Source: Ensifer adhaerens
GTDB lineage: Bacteria; Pseudomonadota; Alphaproteobacteria; Rhizobiales; Rhizobiaceae
Length of the DNA stretch: 64,000 bases
NCBI RefSeq assembly: GCF_002007205.1
Contig: NZ_LAZS01000005.1
Location: 620,001 to 684,000 of the forward strand
Direction of reading: 5' to 3'
Shown here piece after piece: positions 41,000-49,653 of the stretch. How positions within the stretch are numbered: position 1 is the stretch's first letter; the number at the start of each line of letters is the position of its first letter. The translations under genes and the position numbers were made by a program. Below the pieces are notes generated by a model that saw only the letters and a program-made list of their open reading frames with translations, was not told the DNA's origin and did not search any database.

Positions 41000-43900
41000 A
41001 TGCATCTGCTTCTCGCCCAAAAAGGAACGATTGCCGACGGCAACGAGGCGATCGACCTTGGGCAAACGCCGGCCGATATCCTTTTCCTCTCGGCCGCCGA
41101 CACCGAGCTCTCCTCGATCGCCGCGGCTCACGGCCGACGCGACGGAGGCTTGAGCCTGCGCATCGCCAGCCTCATGAACCTGATGCATCCGATGTCGGTC
41201 GACACTTACGTCGAGCGCACGGCGCGTCATGCCAAGCTGATCGTCGTCAGGCCGCTCGGTGGCGCCAGCTACTTCCGTTATCTGCTGGAAGCCCTGCATG
41301 CCGCCGCCGTCACCCACCGCTTCCAGATCGCGGTGCTGCCCGGCGACGACAAGCCGGATCCGGGGCTGGAGCCTTTTTCGACCGTTGAAGCCGACGACCG
41401 CCAGCGCCTCTGGGCTTACTTCACCGAAGGCGGCGCGGACAATGCCGGGCTGTTTCTCGACTATGCCGCCGCACTGGTCACGGGTGCGGAGAAGCCGCAA
41501 CCGGCCAAGCCGTTGCTCAAGGCGGGCATCTGGTGGCCGGGTCGCGGCGTGATCGGGGTTTCGGAGTGGCTGGACGCTGTGGGTGTAGTCTTACCCCCCT
41601 CTGTCCTGCCGGACATCTCCCCCACAAGGGGGGAGATCAGGGATGCGGCCGCTCGCTCTGTCGTGGGCGGAGAGGAAGAGGCAAGTCCGAGGCACACGGA
41701 CGTCAAGACCACCGCTCAATTGAACGGCAAGGCAGCCGCCGTTGCGCCGACCGCCGATCTGAATTTCGGAACGAGCGCTCGCGCCCAGCCAATCTCTCCC
41801 CTTGTGGGGGAGATGTCCGGCAGGGCAGAGGGGGGTAACGCATCCGCAGACGCGACGCCCGGAGCGAGCATCTCCGGCGATCCGTCCTCTGGAACGAGCG
41901 CTCGCGCCCAGCCAATCTCCCCCCTTGTGGGGGAGATGTCCGGCAGGACAGAGGGGGGTAATACCTCCACATATGCGGCGCCCGCAAACCCCACCATCGC
42001 CATCTGCTTCTATCGCGCGCTCGTCCAGAGCGGCGAGACCCGGCCGGTGGAAGCGCTGATCGATGCTCTGGCAAAGCAAGGTGTCCGGGCGCTGCCGGTG
42101 TTCGTTTCGAGCCTCAAGGATGCCGTTTCCGTCGGCACGCTGCAGGCGATCTTTGCCGAGGCCGCACCCGACGTGGTGATGAACGCCACCGGTTTTGCCG
42201 TTTCGTCACCTGGCGCCGACAGGCAGCCGACCGTGCTGGAATCGACCGGTGCACCCGTCTTGCAGGTGATCTTCTCCGGCTCGTCGCGGGCGCAGTGGGA
42301 GACCTCGCCGCAGGGGCTTATGGCGCGCGATCTCGCGATGAACGTCGCCCTGCCGGAGGTCGATGGACGCATTCTTTCTCGCGCCGTCTCGTTCAAGGCC
42401 GCGTCGGTCTACGATGCGAAAGTCGAGGCTAACATTGTTGGCCACGAGCCGCTTGAAGACCGGGTGCGTTTTGCCGCCGACCTTGCCGTCAATTGGGCGA
42501 AGTTGCGTCGCGCAGAGCCGGTCGAGCGCCGCATCGCCATCGTCATGGCCAACTATCCCAACCGCGATGGCCGCCTCGGCAATGGCGTCGGGCTCGACAC
42601 GCCGGCCGGCACCGTCGAGGTGCTGTGGGCGATGGCGCGAGAGGGGTATGCGGTCGGCGAGATCCCTGCCGATGGCGACGCGCTGATCCGTTATCTGATG
42701 GCAGGCCCGACCAATGCGGCGAGCCGGGACAGGGAAATCCGAGAGCGCATTTCACTCAAGGATTACCAGGCTTTCTTCGATTCGCTTCCGAAACGGATTC
42801 AGGATGACGTCGCGGGCCGCTGGGGCGCCCCGGAGGCCGATCCCTTCTTCCTCGATGGTGGCTTCGCCCTGCCGCTCGCCCGCTTCGGCGACGTCATCGT
42901 CGGCATCCAGCCGGCACGCGGCTACAGCATCGATCCGAAGGAAAGCTACCATTCGCCGGACCTCGTGCCGCCGCATGGCTATCTCGCCTTCTATGCCTTC
43001 CTGCGCGAACAGTTCGGCGCGCAGGCGATCGTGCATATGGGCAAGCACGGCAATCTCGAATGGCTGCCGGGCAAGGCGCTGGCGCTGTCGGAGACCTGCT
43101 ATCCCGAGGCGATCTTCGGGCCGCTGCCGCATATCTATCCCTTCATCGTCAACGATCCGGGTGAGGGTACGCAGGCCAAGCGCCGTACCAGCGCCGTCAT
43201 CATCGACCACCTGACGCCGCCTTTGACGCGCGCCGAATCCTACGGTCCGCTCAAGGACCTCGAGGCGCTCGTCGACGAGTACTACGACGCTGCTGGCGGC
43301 GATCCGCGGCGGCTGAGGCTTTTGAGCCGCCAGATCCTCGACCTCGTGCGCGACATCGGCCTCGACAGCGACGCCGGCATCGACAAGGGCGACAGCGACG
43401 ACAAGGCGTTGGAAAAGCTCGACGCTTATCTCTGCGACCTCAAGGAAATGCAGATCCGCGACGGCCTGCACATCTTCGGCGTCGCGCCGGAAGGCCGCTT
43501 GCTGACCGATCTGACGGTAGCGCTCGCCCGCGTGCCGCGCGGGCTCGGCGAGGGCGGCGACCAGAGCCTGCAGCGGGCAATCGCGGTCGATGCGGGGTTG
43601 AGTGGCGTGGCCGTGCCGCTGGCGTTTGTGGGCGACGCACCCCCCTCTGTCCTGCCGGACATCTCCCCCACAAGGGGGGAGATCATGGATGCGGCCGCTC
43701 GCTCCCAAGTGAACGCAGCATGGGAGTCGGCCAACACAGGAAACTCCTTGGGGGAAACGAGCGCTCATCCCACGCCGATCTCCCCCCTTGTGGGGGAGAT
43801 GTCCGGCAGGACAGAGGGGGGTAACCTCGCACGCGACGCCCAACCCTTCGACCCGCTCGACTGCGTCATGTCCGACACCTGGACAGGCTCGAAGCCCGCC

Positions 43901-45391
43901 ATCCTCGCTAACCTTTCGGACGCCCCCTGGCGCACCGCCGGCGATACGGTCGAGCGCATCGAGTTGCTTGCCGCGAATCTCGTGTCGGGTGAACAGACGT
44001 GCCCGGACGGATGGACCAACACCCGCGCCGTGCTCGACGAAATCGAAGCGCGCCTGAAGCCGTCGATTTCAACCTCGGGCGCTGCGGAAATGGCCGGCTT
44101 CCTCACCGGCCTCAGTGGCCGCTTCGTTGCCCCCGGACCTTCCGGCGCACCGACGCGCGGGCGGCCGGACGTGCTTCCGACCGGGCGCAATTTCTATTCC
44201 GTCGACAGCCGCGCCGTGCCGACGCCGGCGGCCTATGAGCTTGGCAAGAAATCCGCCGAACTCCTGATCCGCCGCTACCTGCAGGATCACGGCGAGTGGC
44301 CGTCTTCCTTCGGGCTCACCGCCTGGGGCACGGCGAACATGCGAACCGGCGGCGACGACATCGCCCAGGCGCTGGCGCTGATCGGCACTAAGCCCACCTG
44401 GGACATGGTCTCGCGCCGGGTGATGGGCTACGAGATCGTACCGCTTGCCATGCTCGGCCGGCCGCGGGTCGACGTGACCTTGCGCATATCCGGATTCTTC
44501 CGCGATGCCTTCCCGGATCAGATTGCGCTCTTCGACAAGGCGATCCGTGCCGTCGGCGCTCTGGAAGAAGACGATGCCGACAACATGATCGCCGCGCGCA
44601 TGCGCACGGAGGCCCGGCGGCTGGAGGCGGAAGGCGTCGAGACTGCCGAGGCCGCGCGGCGCGCCTCCTATCGCGTCTTCGGCGCCAAGCCCGGTGCCTA
44701 TGGCGCCGGCCTGCAGGCGCTGATCGACGAGAAGGGCTGGGAAACCAAAGCCGATCTCGCCGAGGCCTATCTCACCTGGGGCGCCTATGCCTATGGCGCC
44801 GGCGAGGAGGGCAAGGCCGAGCGCGGCCTCTTCGAAGAACGCCTGCGCACGATCGAGGCGGTGGTGCAGAACCAGGACAACCGCGAACACGACCTGCTCG
44901 ACAGCGACGACTACTATCAATTCGAAGGCGGCATGACTGCCGCCGCCGAACACTTGGGCGGCAATCGCCCGGCGATCTACCACAACGACCATTCCCGTCC
45001 GGAAAAGCCGGTTATCCGCTCGCTGGAAGAGGAGATCGGCCGTGTGGTCCGGGCGCGCGTGGTCAATCCCAAGTGGATCGATGGCGTCATGCGCCATGGC
45101 TACAAGGGCGCCTTCGAGATCGCCGCCACGGTCGATTACATGTTCGCCTTCGCGGCGACCACAGGGGCGGTGCGCGACCATCATTTCGAGGCCGCCTATC
45201 AGGCCTTCATCGTCGACGAGCGGGTGGCGGACTTCCTGCGCGAGAAGAACCCGGCCGCCTTTGCCGAGCTTGCCGAGCGCTTCCTCGAAGCGATCGACCG
45301 CAATCTCTGGACCCCGCGCTCGAACTCGGCGCGGTTTGAACTTGCCGGCATCGGCACGGCAGCAACCCGGCTTCGCGCCGGCAACCAATAG
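41000..45391 (+). CDS. cobN: Cobaltochelatase subunit CobN, with two in-frame repeat insertions
   Basis: A 1463-residue large subunit of the ATP-dependent cobaltochelatase that inserts cobalt into hydrogenobyrinic acid a,c-diamide with CobS and CobT. Typical CobN segments are GIWWPGRGVIGVSEW near residue 176, IVMANYPNRDGRLGNGVGLD near residue 514 and HMGKHGNLEWLPGKALALSE near residue 680. CobN of P. denitrificans has about 1275 residues; the excess is two blocks at residues about 198-321 and 880-942. They are encoded by palindromic repeats and read PPSVLPDISPTRGEI and PISPLVGEMSGRTEGGN. Flanking CobN sequence continues without loss. The start at 41000 follows the end of cobW by 101 bp. A functional protein is likely but untested. 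Confidence 0.95.
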   Translation: MHLLLAQKGTIADGNEAIDLGQTPADILFLSAADTELSSIAAAHGRRDGGLSLRIASLMNLMHPMSVDTYVERTARHAKLIVVRPLGGASYFRYLLEALHAAAVTHRFQIAVLPGDDKPDPGLEPFSTVEADDRQRLWAYFTEGGADNAGLFLDYAAALVTGAEKPQPAKPLLKAGIWWPGRGVIGVSEWLDAVGVVLPPSVLPDISPTRGEIRDAAARSVVGGEEEASPRHTDVKTTAQLNGKAAAVAPTADLNFGTSARAQPISPLVGEMSGRAEGGNASADATPGASISGDPSSGTSARAQPISPLVGEMSGRTEGGNTSTYAAPANPTIAICFYRALVQSGETRPVEALIDALAKQGVRALPVFVSSLKDAVSVGTLQAIFAEAAPDVVMNATGFAVSSPGADRQPTVLESTGAPVLQVIFSGSSRAQWETSPQGLMARDLAMNVALPEVDGRILSRAVSFKAASVYDAKVEANIVGHEPLEDRVRFAADLAVNWAKLRRAEPVERRIAIVMANYPNRDGRLGNGVGLDTPAGTVEVLWAMAREGYAVGEIPADGDALIRYLMAGPTNAASRDREIRERISLKDYQAFFDSLPKRIQDDVAGRWGAPEADPFFLDGGFALPLARFGDVIVGIQPARGYSIDPKESYHSPDLVPPHGYLAFYAFLREQFGAQAIVHMGKHGNLEWLPGKALALSETCYPEAIFGPLPHIYPFIVNDPGEGTQAKRRTSAVIIDHLTPPLTRAESYGPLKDLEALVDEYYDAAGGDPRRLRLLSRQILDLVRDIGLDSDAGIDKGDSDDKALEKLDAYLCDLKEMQIRDGLHIFGVAPEGRLLTDLTVALARVPRGLGEGGDQSLQRAIAVDAGLSGVAVPLAFVGDAPPSVLPDISPTRGEIMDAAARSQVNAAWESANTGNSLGETSAHPTPISPLVGEMSGRTEGGNLARDAQPFDPLDCVMSDTWTGSKPAILANLSDAPWRTAGDTVERIELLAANLVSGEQTCPDGWTNTRAVLDEIEARLKPSISTSGAAEMAGFLTGLSGRFVAPGPSGAPTRGRPDVLPTGRNFYSVDSRAVPTPAAYELGKKSAELLIRRYLQDHGEWPSSFGLTAWGTANMRTGGDDIAQALALIGTKPTWDMVSRRVMGYEIVPLAMLGRPRVDVTLRISGFFRDAFPDQIALFDKAIRAVGALEEDDADNMIAARMRTEARRLEAEGVETAEAARRASYRVFGAKPGAYGAGLQALIDEKGWETKADLAEAYLTWGAYAYGAGEEGKAERGLFEERLRTIEAVVQNQDNREHDLLDSDDYYQFEGGMTAAAEHLGGNRPAIYHNDHSRPEKPVIRSLEEEIGRVVRARVVNPKWIDGVMRHGYKGAFEIAATVDYMFAFAATTGAVRDHHFEAAYQAFIVDERVADFLREKNPAAFAELAERFLEAIDRNLWTPRSNSARFELAGIGTAATRLRAGNQ
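41591..41961. repeat. RIME-like composite insertion 1 inside cobN
   Basis: Bounded by perfect 47-bp inverted repeats (41591-41637 and 41915-41961), each containing TCCTGCCGGACATCTCCCCC on one strand or its complement. A third copy in the forward orientation lies at about 41792-41838 with a few changes. All three lie within the cobN frame without creating a stop. Just inside the left arm is GGATGCGGCCGCTCGCTC, also found in insertion 2. Confidence 0.9.
43639..43824. repeat. RIME-like composite insertion 2 inside cobN
   Basis: A 186-bp block (62 codons) bounded by 45-bp perfect inverted repeats (43639-43683 and 43778-43824). The arms match insertion 1, and the left arm is again followed by GGATGCGGCCGCTCGCTC. 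It lies in the cobN frame and adds APPSVLPDISPTRGEI at one end and PISPLVGEMSGRTEGGN at the other. Confidence 0.9.
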
Positions 45392-45446
45392 AGCGGTTCC
45401 GGGCTGGTGGTTTTCCGTCCGGAATTGCTTGGAAGCAAAGACCTCG
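45391..45446. repeat. ATTCC-family palindromic repeat, intergenic copy (partial)
   Basis: GGTTTTCCGTCCGGAATTGC followed by TTGGAAGCAAAGA, lying between cobN and cobO. It aligns with the right half of the repeat found inside cobC at 55486-55543 (GGTTTTGCGTCCGGGATTGC, ATGGAAGCGGGAA). It shows that the family exists outside genes as well. Confidence 0.6.
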
Positions 45447-45539
45447 TTCCATTTCGCTGCTCAGTGAAGCGCGAAAGGGAACGGAAGCGGGACGCGGGCG
45501 GCTGTCCATCCCGCGAACTCAAGACCTGAGGGAGTTATC

Positions 45540-46184
45540 ATGAGCGACGAGACGACGAACAGCGGCGAAGCCCCGGCCGAAAAGGACGATGCCCGCCACG
45601 CCATGAAGATGGCGAAGAAGAAGGCGGCGCGCGAAAAGATCATGGCGACGAAGACCGATGAAAAAGGTCTGATCATCGTCAACACCGGCAAGGGCAAGGG
45701 CAAGTCGACCGCCGGCTTCGGCATGATCTTCCGCCACATTGCGCACGGCATGCCCTGCGCCGTCGTGCAGTTCATCAAGGGCGCGATGGTGACCGGCGAG
45801 CGCGAGCTGATCGAGAAGCATTTCGGTGACGTCTGCCAGTTCTATACGCTCGGGGAAGGTTTCACCTGGGAAACGCAGGACCGCGCCCGCGACGTGGCGA
45901 TGGCCGAAAAAGCCTGGGAAAAGGCGAAGGAACTGATCCGCGACGAGCGCAACTCGATGGTGCTGCTCGACGAGATCAACATTGCGCTGCGCTACGACTA
46001 TATCGACGTCGCCGAAGTCGTACGCTTCCTCAAGGAAGAAAAGCCGCACATGACCCATGTTGTCCTGACCGGACGCAACGCGAAGGAAGACCTGATCGAG
46101 ATCGCCGATCTCGTCACCGAGATGGAACTGATCAAGCATCCGTTCCGCTCCGGCATCAAGGCGCAGCAGGGCGTCGAGTTCTGA
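45540..46184 (+). CDS. cobO: Cob(I)yrinic acid a,c-diamide adenosyltransferase
   Basis: A 214-residue CobA/CobO-family enzyme that adds the 5'-deoxyadenosyl group to cobalt. The P-loop is VNTGKGKGKSTAGFG near residue 47, followed by CAVVQFIKGAMVTGERELI and the Walker-B-like VLLDEINIALRYDYID near residue 139. The first 40 residues are a charged Lys/Ala-rich extension. It is the fourth gene of the cobP-W-N-O set; a 148-bp spacer with a repeat remnant separates it from cobN. Its stop overlaps the EamA gene start. Confidence 0.95.
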   Translation: MSDETTNSGEAPAEKDDARHAMKMAKKKAAREKIMATKTDEKGLIIVNTGKGKGKSTAGFGMIFRHIAHGMPCAVVQFIKGAMVTGERELIEKHFGDVCQFYTLGEGFTWETQDRARDVAMAEKAWEKAKELIRDERNSMVLLDEINIALRYDYIDVAEVVRFLKEEKPHMTHVVLTGRNAKEDLIEIADLVTEMELIKHPFRSGIKAQQGVEF

Positions 46185-46609
46185 TGAGCCAGAGCTGGCA
46201 GTTCTGGGCGCTGCTTTCGGCGGCCTTTGCTGCGCTCACGGCCGTCTTCGCCAAGGTCGGCGTTGCGCAGGTCAACTCCGACTTCGCGACGCTGATCCGC
46301 ACCGTCGTCATCTTGCTTGTGATCGCTGGCATCGTGGCGGCGACCGGGCAATGGCAGAAGCCATCGGAAATCCCCGGCCGCACCTGGCTGTTCCTGGCGC
46401 TGTCAGGTCTTGCCACCGGCGCTTCGTGGCTTGCCTATTTCCGCGCGCTGAAACTCGGCGACGCCGCCCGCGTCGCGCCGATCGACAAGCTCTCGATCGT
46501 CATGGTCGCGATCTTCGGCGTGCTTTTCCTTGGCGAAAGGCTCAACCTGATGAACTGGCTCGGCGTCGTGTTCATCGCCGCAGGCGCGCTGTTGCTTGCG
46601 GTATTTTGA
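46184..46609 (+). CDS. EamA-family small transporter
   Basis: A 141-residue four-to-five-helix membrane protein, one EamA repeat (half of a DMT transporter). It opens MSQSWQFWALLSAAFAALTA and contains ALKLGDAARVAPIDKLSIVM near residue 90 and LGERLNLMNWLGVVFIAAGA near the C-terminus, both family hallmarks. It should work as a dimer. Its ATG overlaps the cobO stop (TGATG), so it is translated with the cob operon. A link to cobalt or corrinoid transport is possible, but this type occurs in many contexts. Confidence 0.85.
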   Translation: MSQSWQFWALLSAAFAALTAVFAKVGVAQVNSDFATLIRTVVILLVIAGIVAATGQWQKPSEIPGRTWLFLALSGLATGASWLAYFRALKLGDAARVAPIDKLSIVMVAIFGVLFLGERLNLMNWLGVVFIAAGALLLAVF

Positions 46610-46757
46610 GCGAAAATTCAGGCTGTCACGGCATGCTGCGACGCGGCCACGTCACGCTGTTTTATTTCGCTGGTTCCGATACTTGAGCTGAAGCACCATT
46701 AAGTTGCATATTACCTCTGTGGTGCTGAGCGCAGTCGCGCAACTGGTGGGCCATCCT

Positions 46758-47180
46758 ATGGATGAGAGGACAGACCAAAGCGGAGAGTTCGTACGGCCCA
46801 AGAAGGTTGGGCTACTTTTTCTTTTGACCAGCCTCGCCGGCCCTTTGATTGGGTTGTTGTATATCGACATCCTGGGCGCTACTGCCGGATATTGGAGCAG
46901 CATCTCCGTTTTTTCTTTAGCGTGGATCTTTGCCTACGTCTGGGGCGCAGTTCCCGCGGTCATTTCTGCATCGTTGGTTAGTTGCGTCGTGATCATTTCG
47001 CAGAAATGGTCCGTGCGACTACTGCTTGCGCTGGTCTCTGGCTTTCTAGCGACGGTGTTGTTCGCAGTGGTGGTCGGGTCTATTTTTCAGGATGCGGAAT
47101 TCGTGTTGTTGAGCGGCGGCATTGGTGCTCTGGCGGCGGGCACCTGTGTTGTGCTCTGGCGGAGTCTCGGAGGCGTATAG
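46758..47180 (+). CDS. Hypothetical membrane protein (140 aa)
   Basis: A 140-residue protein starting MDERTDQSGEFVRPKKVGLL, with four hydrophobic segments (about 18-37, 45-63, 68-84 and 90-135) and few charges after residue 20. Base composition is less GC-rich than the cob genes, suggesting later acquisition. An upstream in-frame ATG (46704) exists but gives a less likely N-terminus. No family is recognised. Confidence 0.55.
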   Translation: MDERTDQSGEFVRPKKVGLLFLLTSLAGPLIGLLYIDILGATAGYWSSISVFSLAWIFAYVWGAVPAVISASLVSCVVIISQKWSVRLLLALVSGFLATVLFAVVVGSIFQDAEFVLLSGGIGALAAGTCVVLWRSLGGV

Positions 47181-47244
47181 CTGGAGATGCCGGTAGGCGC
47201 GCGAAGCAAGACGCGCCTTGCCGGCGTCCATGCGGTGTCCGGAC

Positions 47245-47838
47245 TTAGACCCATCGGCGAACGCGCTGGCAATAAGCCCTATAGGCCTCACCGAAGGCGC
47301 GGCCGACGTGCGTTTCCTCCATGCGGATCTGGTAGGAGATCGAGATCCAGGAGGAAAGCGTAAGCGCCACCGAGACGACGTTGGGAACCGCCAGAACCGT
47401 GCCGATCAGCGCGGTGGCCATGCCGACATAGATCGGATTGCGCGAGAAGACGTAGAGGCCTGAGGTGACGAGCGGGGCGTCCTGCTTTTCGGGAATGCCG
47501 ATCTTCCACGAATGGCGCATCGCCCATTGCGAAAGCATCGTCAGCCCGCCGCCGAACGCCATCAGCACGAGGCCGACGGCCGCGATGGAGGGCATGTCGA
47601 GGGCCGGGACCCGACCGAATGCCGCGTCGACCGCTTCGGGAAAGGCGGCGACGGCAATGAGATGCACCACCAGCGCCGCCACGATCAAGCGGAAGAGCTT
47701 GCCGGCAAAACCTTCCGCATCGTCGCCATAGGTGAGCACCACAGACGAGCGCCCGGACTGGACGCGGCGAAGGGTCGCGAGCGCCAGGGTGAAAAGGCCG
47801 ACAATGAACATCAGGATGGCGGGCAGGGTGGTGGACAT
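47245..47838 (-). CDS. Isoprenylcysteine carboxyl methyltransferase-family membrane protein
   Basis: A 197-residue membrane protein of the ICMT/PEMT-like family. Five hydrophobic helices are visible, with the family C-terminal motif in [20 protein letters not shown] near residue 127 (the G.Y...RNP.Y.G signature) and [20 protein letters not shown] near the end (E...L...FG..Y..Y). Bacterial members methylate lipids or small molecules, and many have unknown substrates. The start at 47838 has a GAGG site; an in-frame extension upstream is not used. Confidence 0.8.
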   Translation of the reverse strand: MSTTLPAILMFIVGLFTLALATLRRVQSGRSSVVLTYGDDAEGFAGKLFRLIVAALVVHLIAVAAFPEAVDAAFGRVPALDMPSIAAVGLVLMAFGGGLTMLSQWAMRHSWKIGIPEKQDAPLVTSGLYVFSRNPIYVGMATALIGTVLAVPNVVSVALTLSSWISISYQIRMEETHVGRAFGEAYRAYCQRVRRWV

Positions 47839-48228
47839 CGGAACCTCGATGAGAGCGTAGTGACAGGACGATGCTTGCCGGGGCAGGCGAGGCTGAGCGG
47901 CCGCTGCCTGCCATCGGTGAAGCATTTGTCGCACTCTGCAATCTCTAGTGACTGGAGGTTCAAGCGGCGGACATGCGCGACTTTCGTCTTGGTTACCGTA
48001 TTTCTATCGGCAGGCTGCTGACGAATGTGACGCCCGCGGGGATCTTGGGAGGACGTCATCGCCTCCCGCCGTAGCCACATATTGCCGACACTCAGCGCGG
48101 CCGAGGCAGCCCCTTGCATTACGTCAGCCCGCGAAGTCGAAGCGTGGGTGCCAAAAGCTTCCAATCCAGCCCCGGGGCAATGAAGGATTTTGCCTCCTGC
48201 CGGCGAGGTGGATGAGCAGCTTTCGATG

Positions 48229-48351
48229 CTAATCTTCCGTGAGCTCCTCCGCCGTCGCCACGACCTCGGAGTTGCCAAACGTCCCGTCGACATACTTGAA
48301 GGCAAGTATGCTCATGATCGATGCGACAATTGCGATGACGACTATTCGCAT
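48229..48351 (-). CDS. Possible small membrane-anchored protein (40 aa)
   Basis: A 40-residue frame, MRIVVIAIVASIMSILAFKY followed by an acidic tail (VVATAEELTED). The N-terminus is a basic residue plus a hydrophobic segment, as in a small anchored or secreted protein. The ribosome site is weak. It is one of three short hydrophobic frames on this strand between 48.2 and 48.9 kb. Confidence 0.4.
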   Translation of the reverse strand: MRIVVIAIVASIMSILAFKYVDGTFGNSEVVATAEELTED

Positions 48352-48434
48352 GGGGCGTTTCCGGTTCGTTGCGATCTACAGCAACACCTCGGACGCCCCG
48401 TTGTTCCGCCGCGGGGACCGGGAGTGTGAAGCCC

Positions 48435-48566
48435 CTAGTTGGCGGGGACCATTGCAGGCACATCCGGTGGTGCCGTCTCCACGCCCGGTTCGAACATCAG
48501 AATGCTCAATACCAGGGCAACGAGAATGCAGATGAGCACGAGGAAGACGATGCCGGCTTTGTCCAT
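48435..48566 (-). CDS. Possible small membrane protein (43 aa)
   Basis: A 43-residue frame, MDKAGIVFLVLICILVALVL then SILMFEPGVETAPPD. It has one clean transmembrane helix and a short Pro-rich tail. A purine-rich GAAGTAGG lies just upstream of the ATG. No family is known. The hydrophobic pattern and position among similar small frames are the only support. Confidence 0.5.
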   Translation of the reverse strand: MDKAGIVFLVLICILVALVLSILMFEPGVETAPPDVPAMVPAN

Positions 48567-48677
48567 GGCCTACTTCAGCCCTCGAATGTGGGCATAAGGA
48601 GGCAGAGCTCGACAGGCTGGCCTGGAAAATGCTGGTGGGCCCCGACTGGGCCAGCGCGACCACTCAAGGACTGCTGT

Positions 48678-48872
48678 TTATACGGTAGGGGCGCCAAGCA
48701 CGAGAACAACGGCGATAACGATCAGCAGCGGCCCCATCCATCGAAAGTGCCTCGTGAGTTGAGCAAGCCATGGAACCTGAGTGTTGGTCTGAACGTAGCC
48801 AAACCCTGCCGCCGTCATCCAGAGACCGGCGCAAAACATGATGATCTGATCAATATAGGCCATCGCTTCCAT
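48678..48872 (-). CDS. Small membrane protein (64 aa)
   Basis: A 64-residue frame, MEAMAYIDQIIMFCAGLWMT then AAGFGYVQTNTQ and a C-terminal hydrophobic helix (MGPLLIVIAVVLVLGAP). It has two predicted transmembrane helices. A GGGAG ribosome site precedes the ATG at 48872. The family is not recognised, but the ribosome site and topology make it the best supported of the three small frames here. Confidence 0.6.
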   Translation of the reverse strand: MEAMAYIDQIIMFCAGLWMTAAGFGYVQTNTQVPWLAQLTRHFRWMGPLLIVIAVVLVLGAPTV

Positions 48873-48937
48873 TTCTCCCGAGTTTGCCGTTTCAGGCTCG
48901 AACGGGAGCCGGACCTCTGGCCCGGCTTCTCAGATGC

Positions 48938-49149
48938 TCACCGTGGAGTTCCCGCATAGGATGTCTGGCTGTACCACGCATCAACCTTCTTGCACAGCAG
49001 CCCAAAGAACAGGCCCGTTAATAGTGGTTCTGTCGCGCCGCCCGGGAAGAATACAGTGCGTCGAACTCGTCAGTACGCCAGTTGCCGAGGTATTCTCCGT
49101 CTGCGTCAACGACAGAGCCATCGTCCAGCAGGCTTACTCGGTACCGCAA
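48938..49149 (-). pseudogene. Frameshifted small hypothetical gene
   Basis: On this strand, one frame reads RYRVSLLDDGSVVDADGEYL then GNWRTDEFDALY. A neighbouring frame continues with FFPGGATEPLLTGLFFGLLC then KKVDAWYSQTSYAGTPR to a TGA at 48938. Both halves look like real protein, and joining them needs a single frameshift near 49040. No ATG is in frame at the upstream end; a TTG at 49149 is the only candidate, so the start may also be lost. The original protein would be about 70 residues, and I do not know the family. Confidence 0.6.
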
Positions 49150-49320
49150 ATCTTTGGGTGGCCATCTCTATCTCCCGGATTCTCGATGCTCCGCTCTGTG
49201 CCCTCAGGAGAGGGTAGAGGTTGGATCATCGCCTACGGCCCGATGTGAGCACGAATCCAAGTTGTCGCGGCGTCATTGGTGTCCAGATTAACGCAGCCGG
49301 CGCGAACGTCGGTGTTGGCG

Positions 49321-49440
49321 TTACTTCTTATTGGTGTCCTTCGCCTGAGATCCTAACGTCGGCGCAGCGGGTTTCGCGGCGGCCTTGTCCTTCTTGGGCT
49401 TTCTGGCTTCCTTATTGCTTCGTACCTGACCCTTGGCCAT
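49321..49440 (-). CDS. Small basic protein (39 aa)
   Basis: A 39-residue, very Lys/Ala-rich frame: MAKGQVRSNKEARKPKKDKA to the end DTNKK. It resembles the short basic proteins starting MAKGQxRSNKExRKPK found across alpha-proteobacteria, whose function is unknown (possibly nucleic-acid or ribosome associated). An AGGAGA ribosome site lies nine bases before the ATG at 49440. It is unlikely to be chance given the conserved opening. Confidence 0.75.
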   Translation of the reverse strand: MAKGQVRSNKEARKPKKDKAAAKPAAPTLGSQAKDTNKK

Positions 49441-49653
49441 CTGCGCGTCTCCTGTTGACGAAAGAGCTAGCCGCCAACGGCGGGGGAATAGCAAGCGAAT
49501 TCGGTCATCTTGAATCCATTCCCACTCTTACGTAGCCGGAAGGAAGACAAGCGGGAAGCCCCGCACGTCGAGGCACCAGGAGCACCCAAGCCCGCCGTAA
49601 GCTCTCGGGGCGCAAACGAGAGACGGAGGTCTGCATGGCTCCACAACCATCTT

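Noticed and set aside
44069-45388. A 439-codon open frame antisense to cobN
   Set aside because: Shadow of the cobN reading frame with antisense-like composition.
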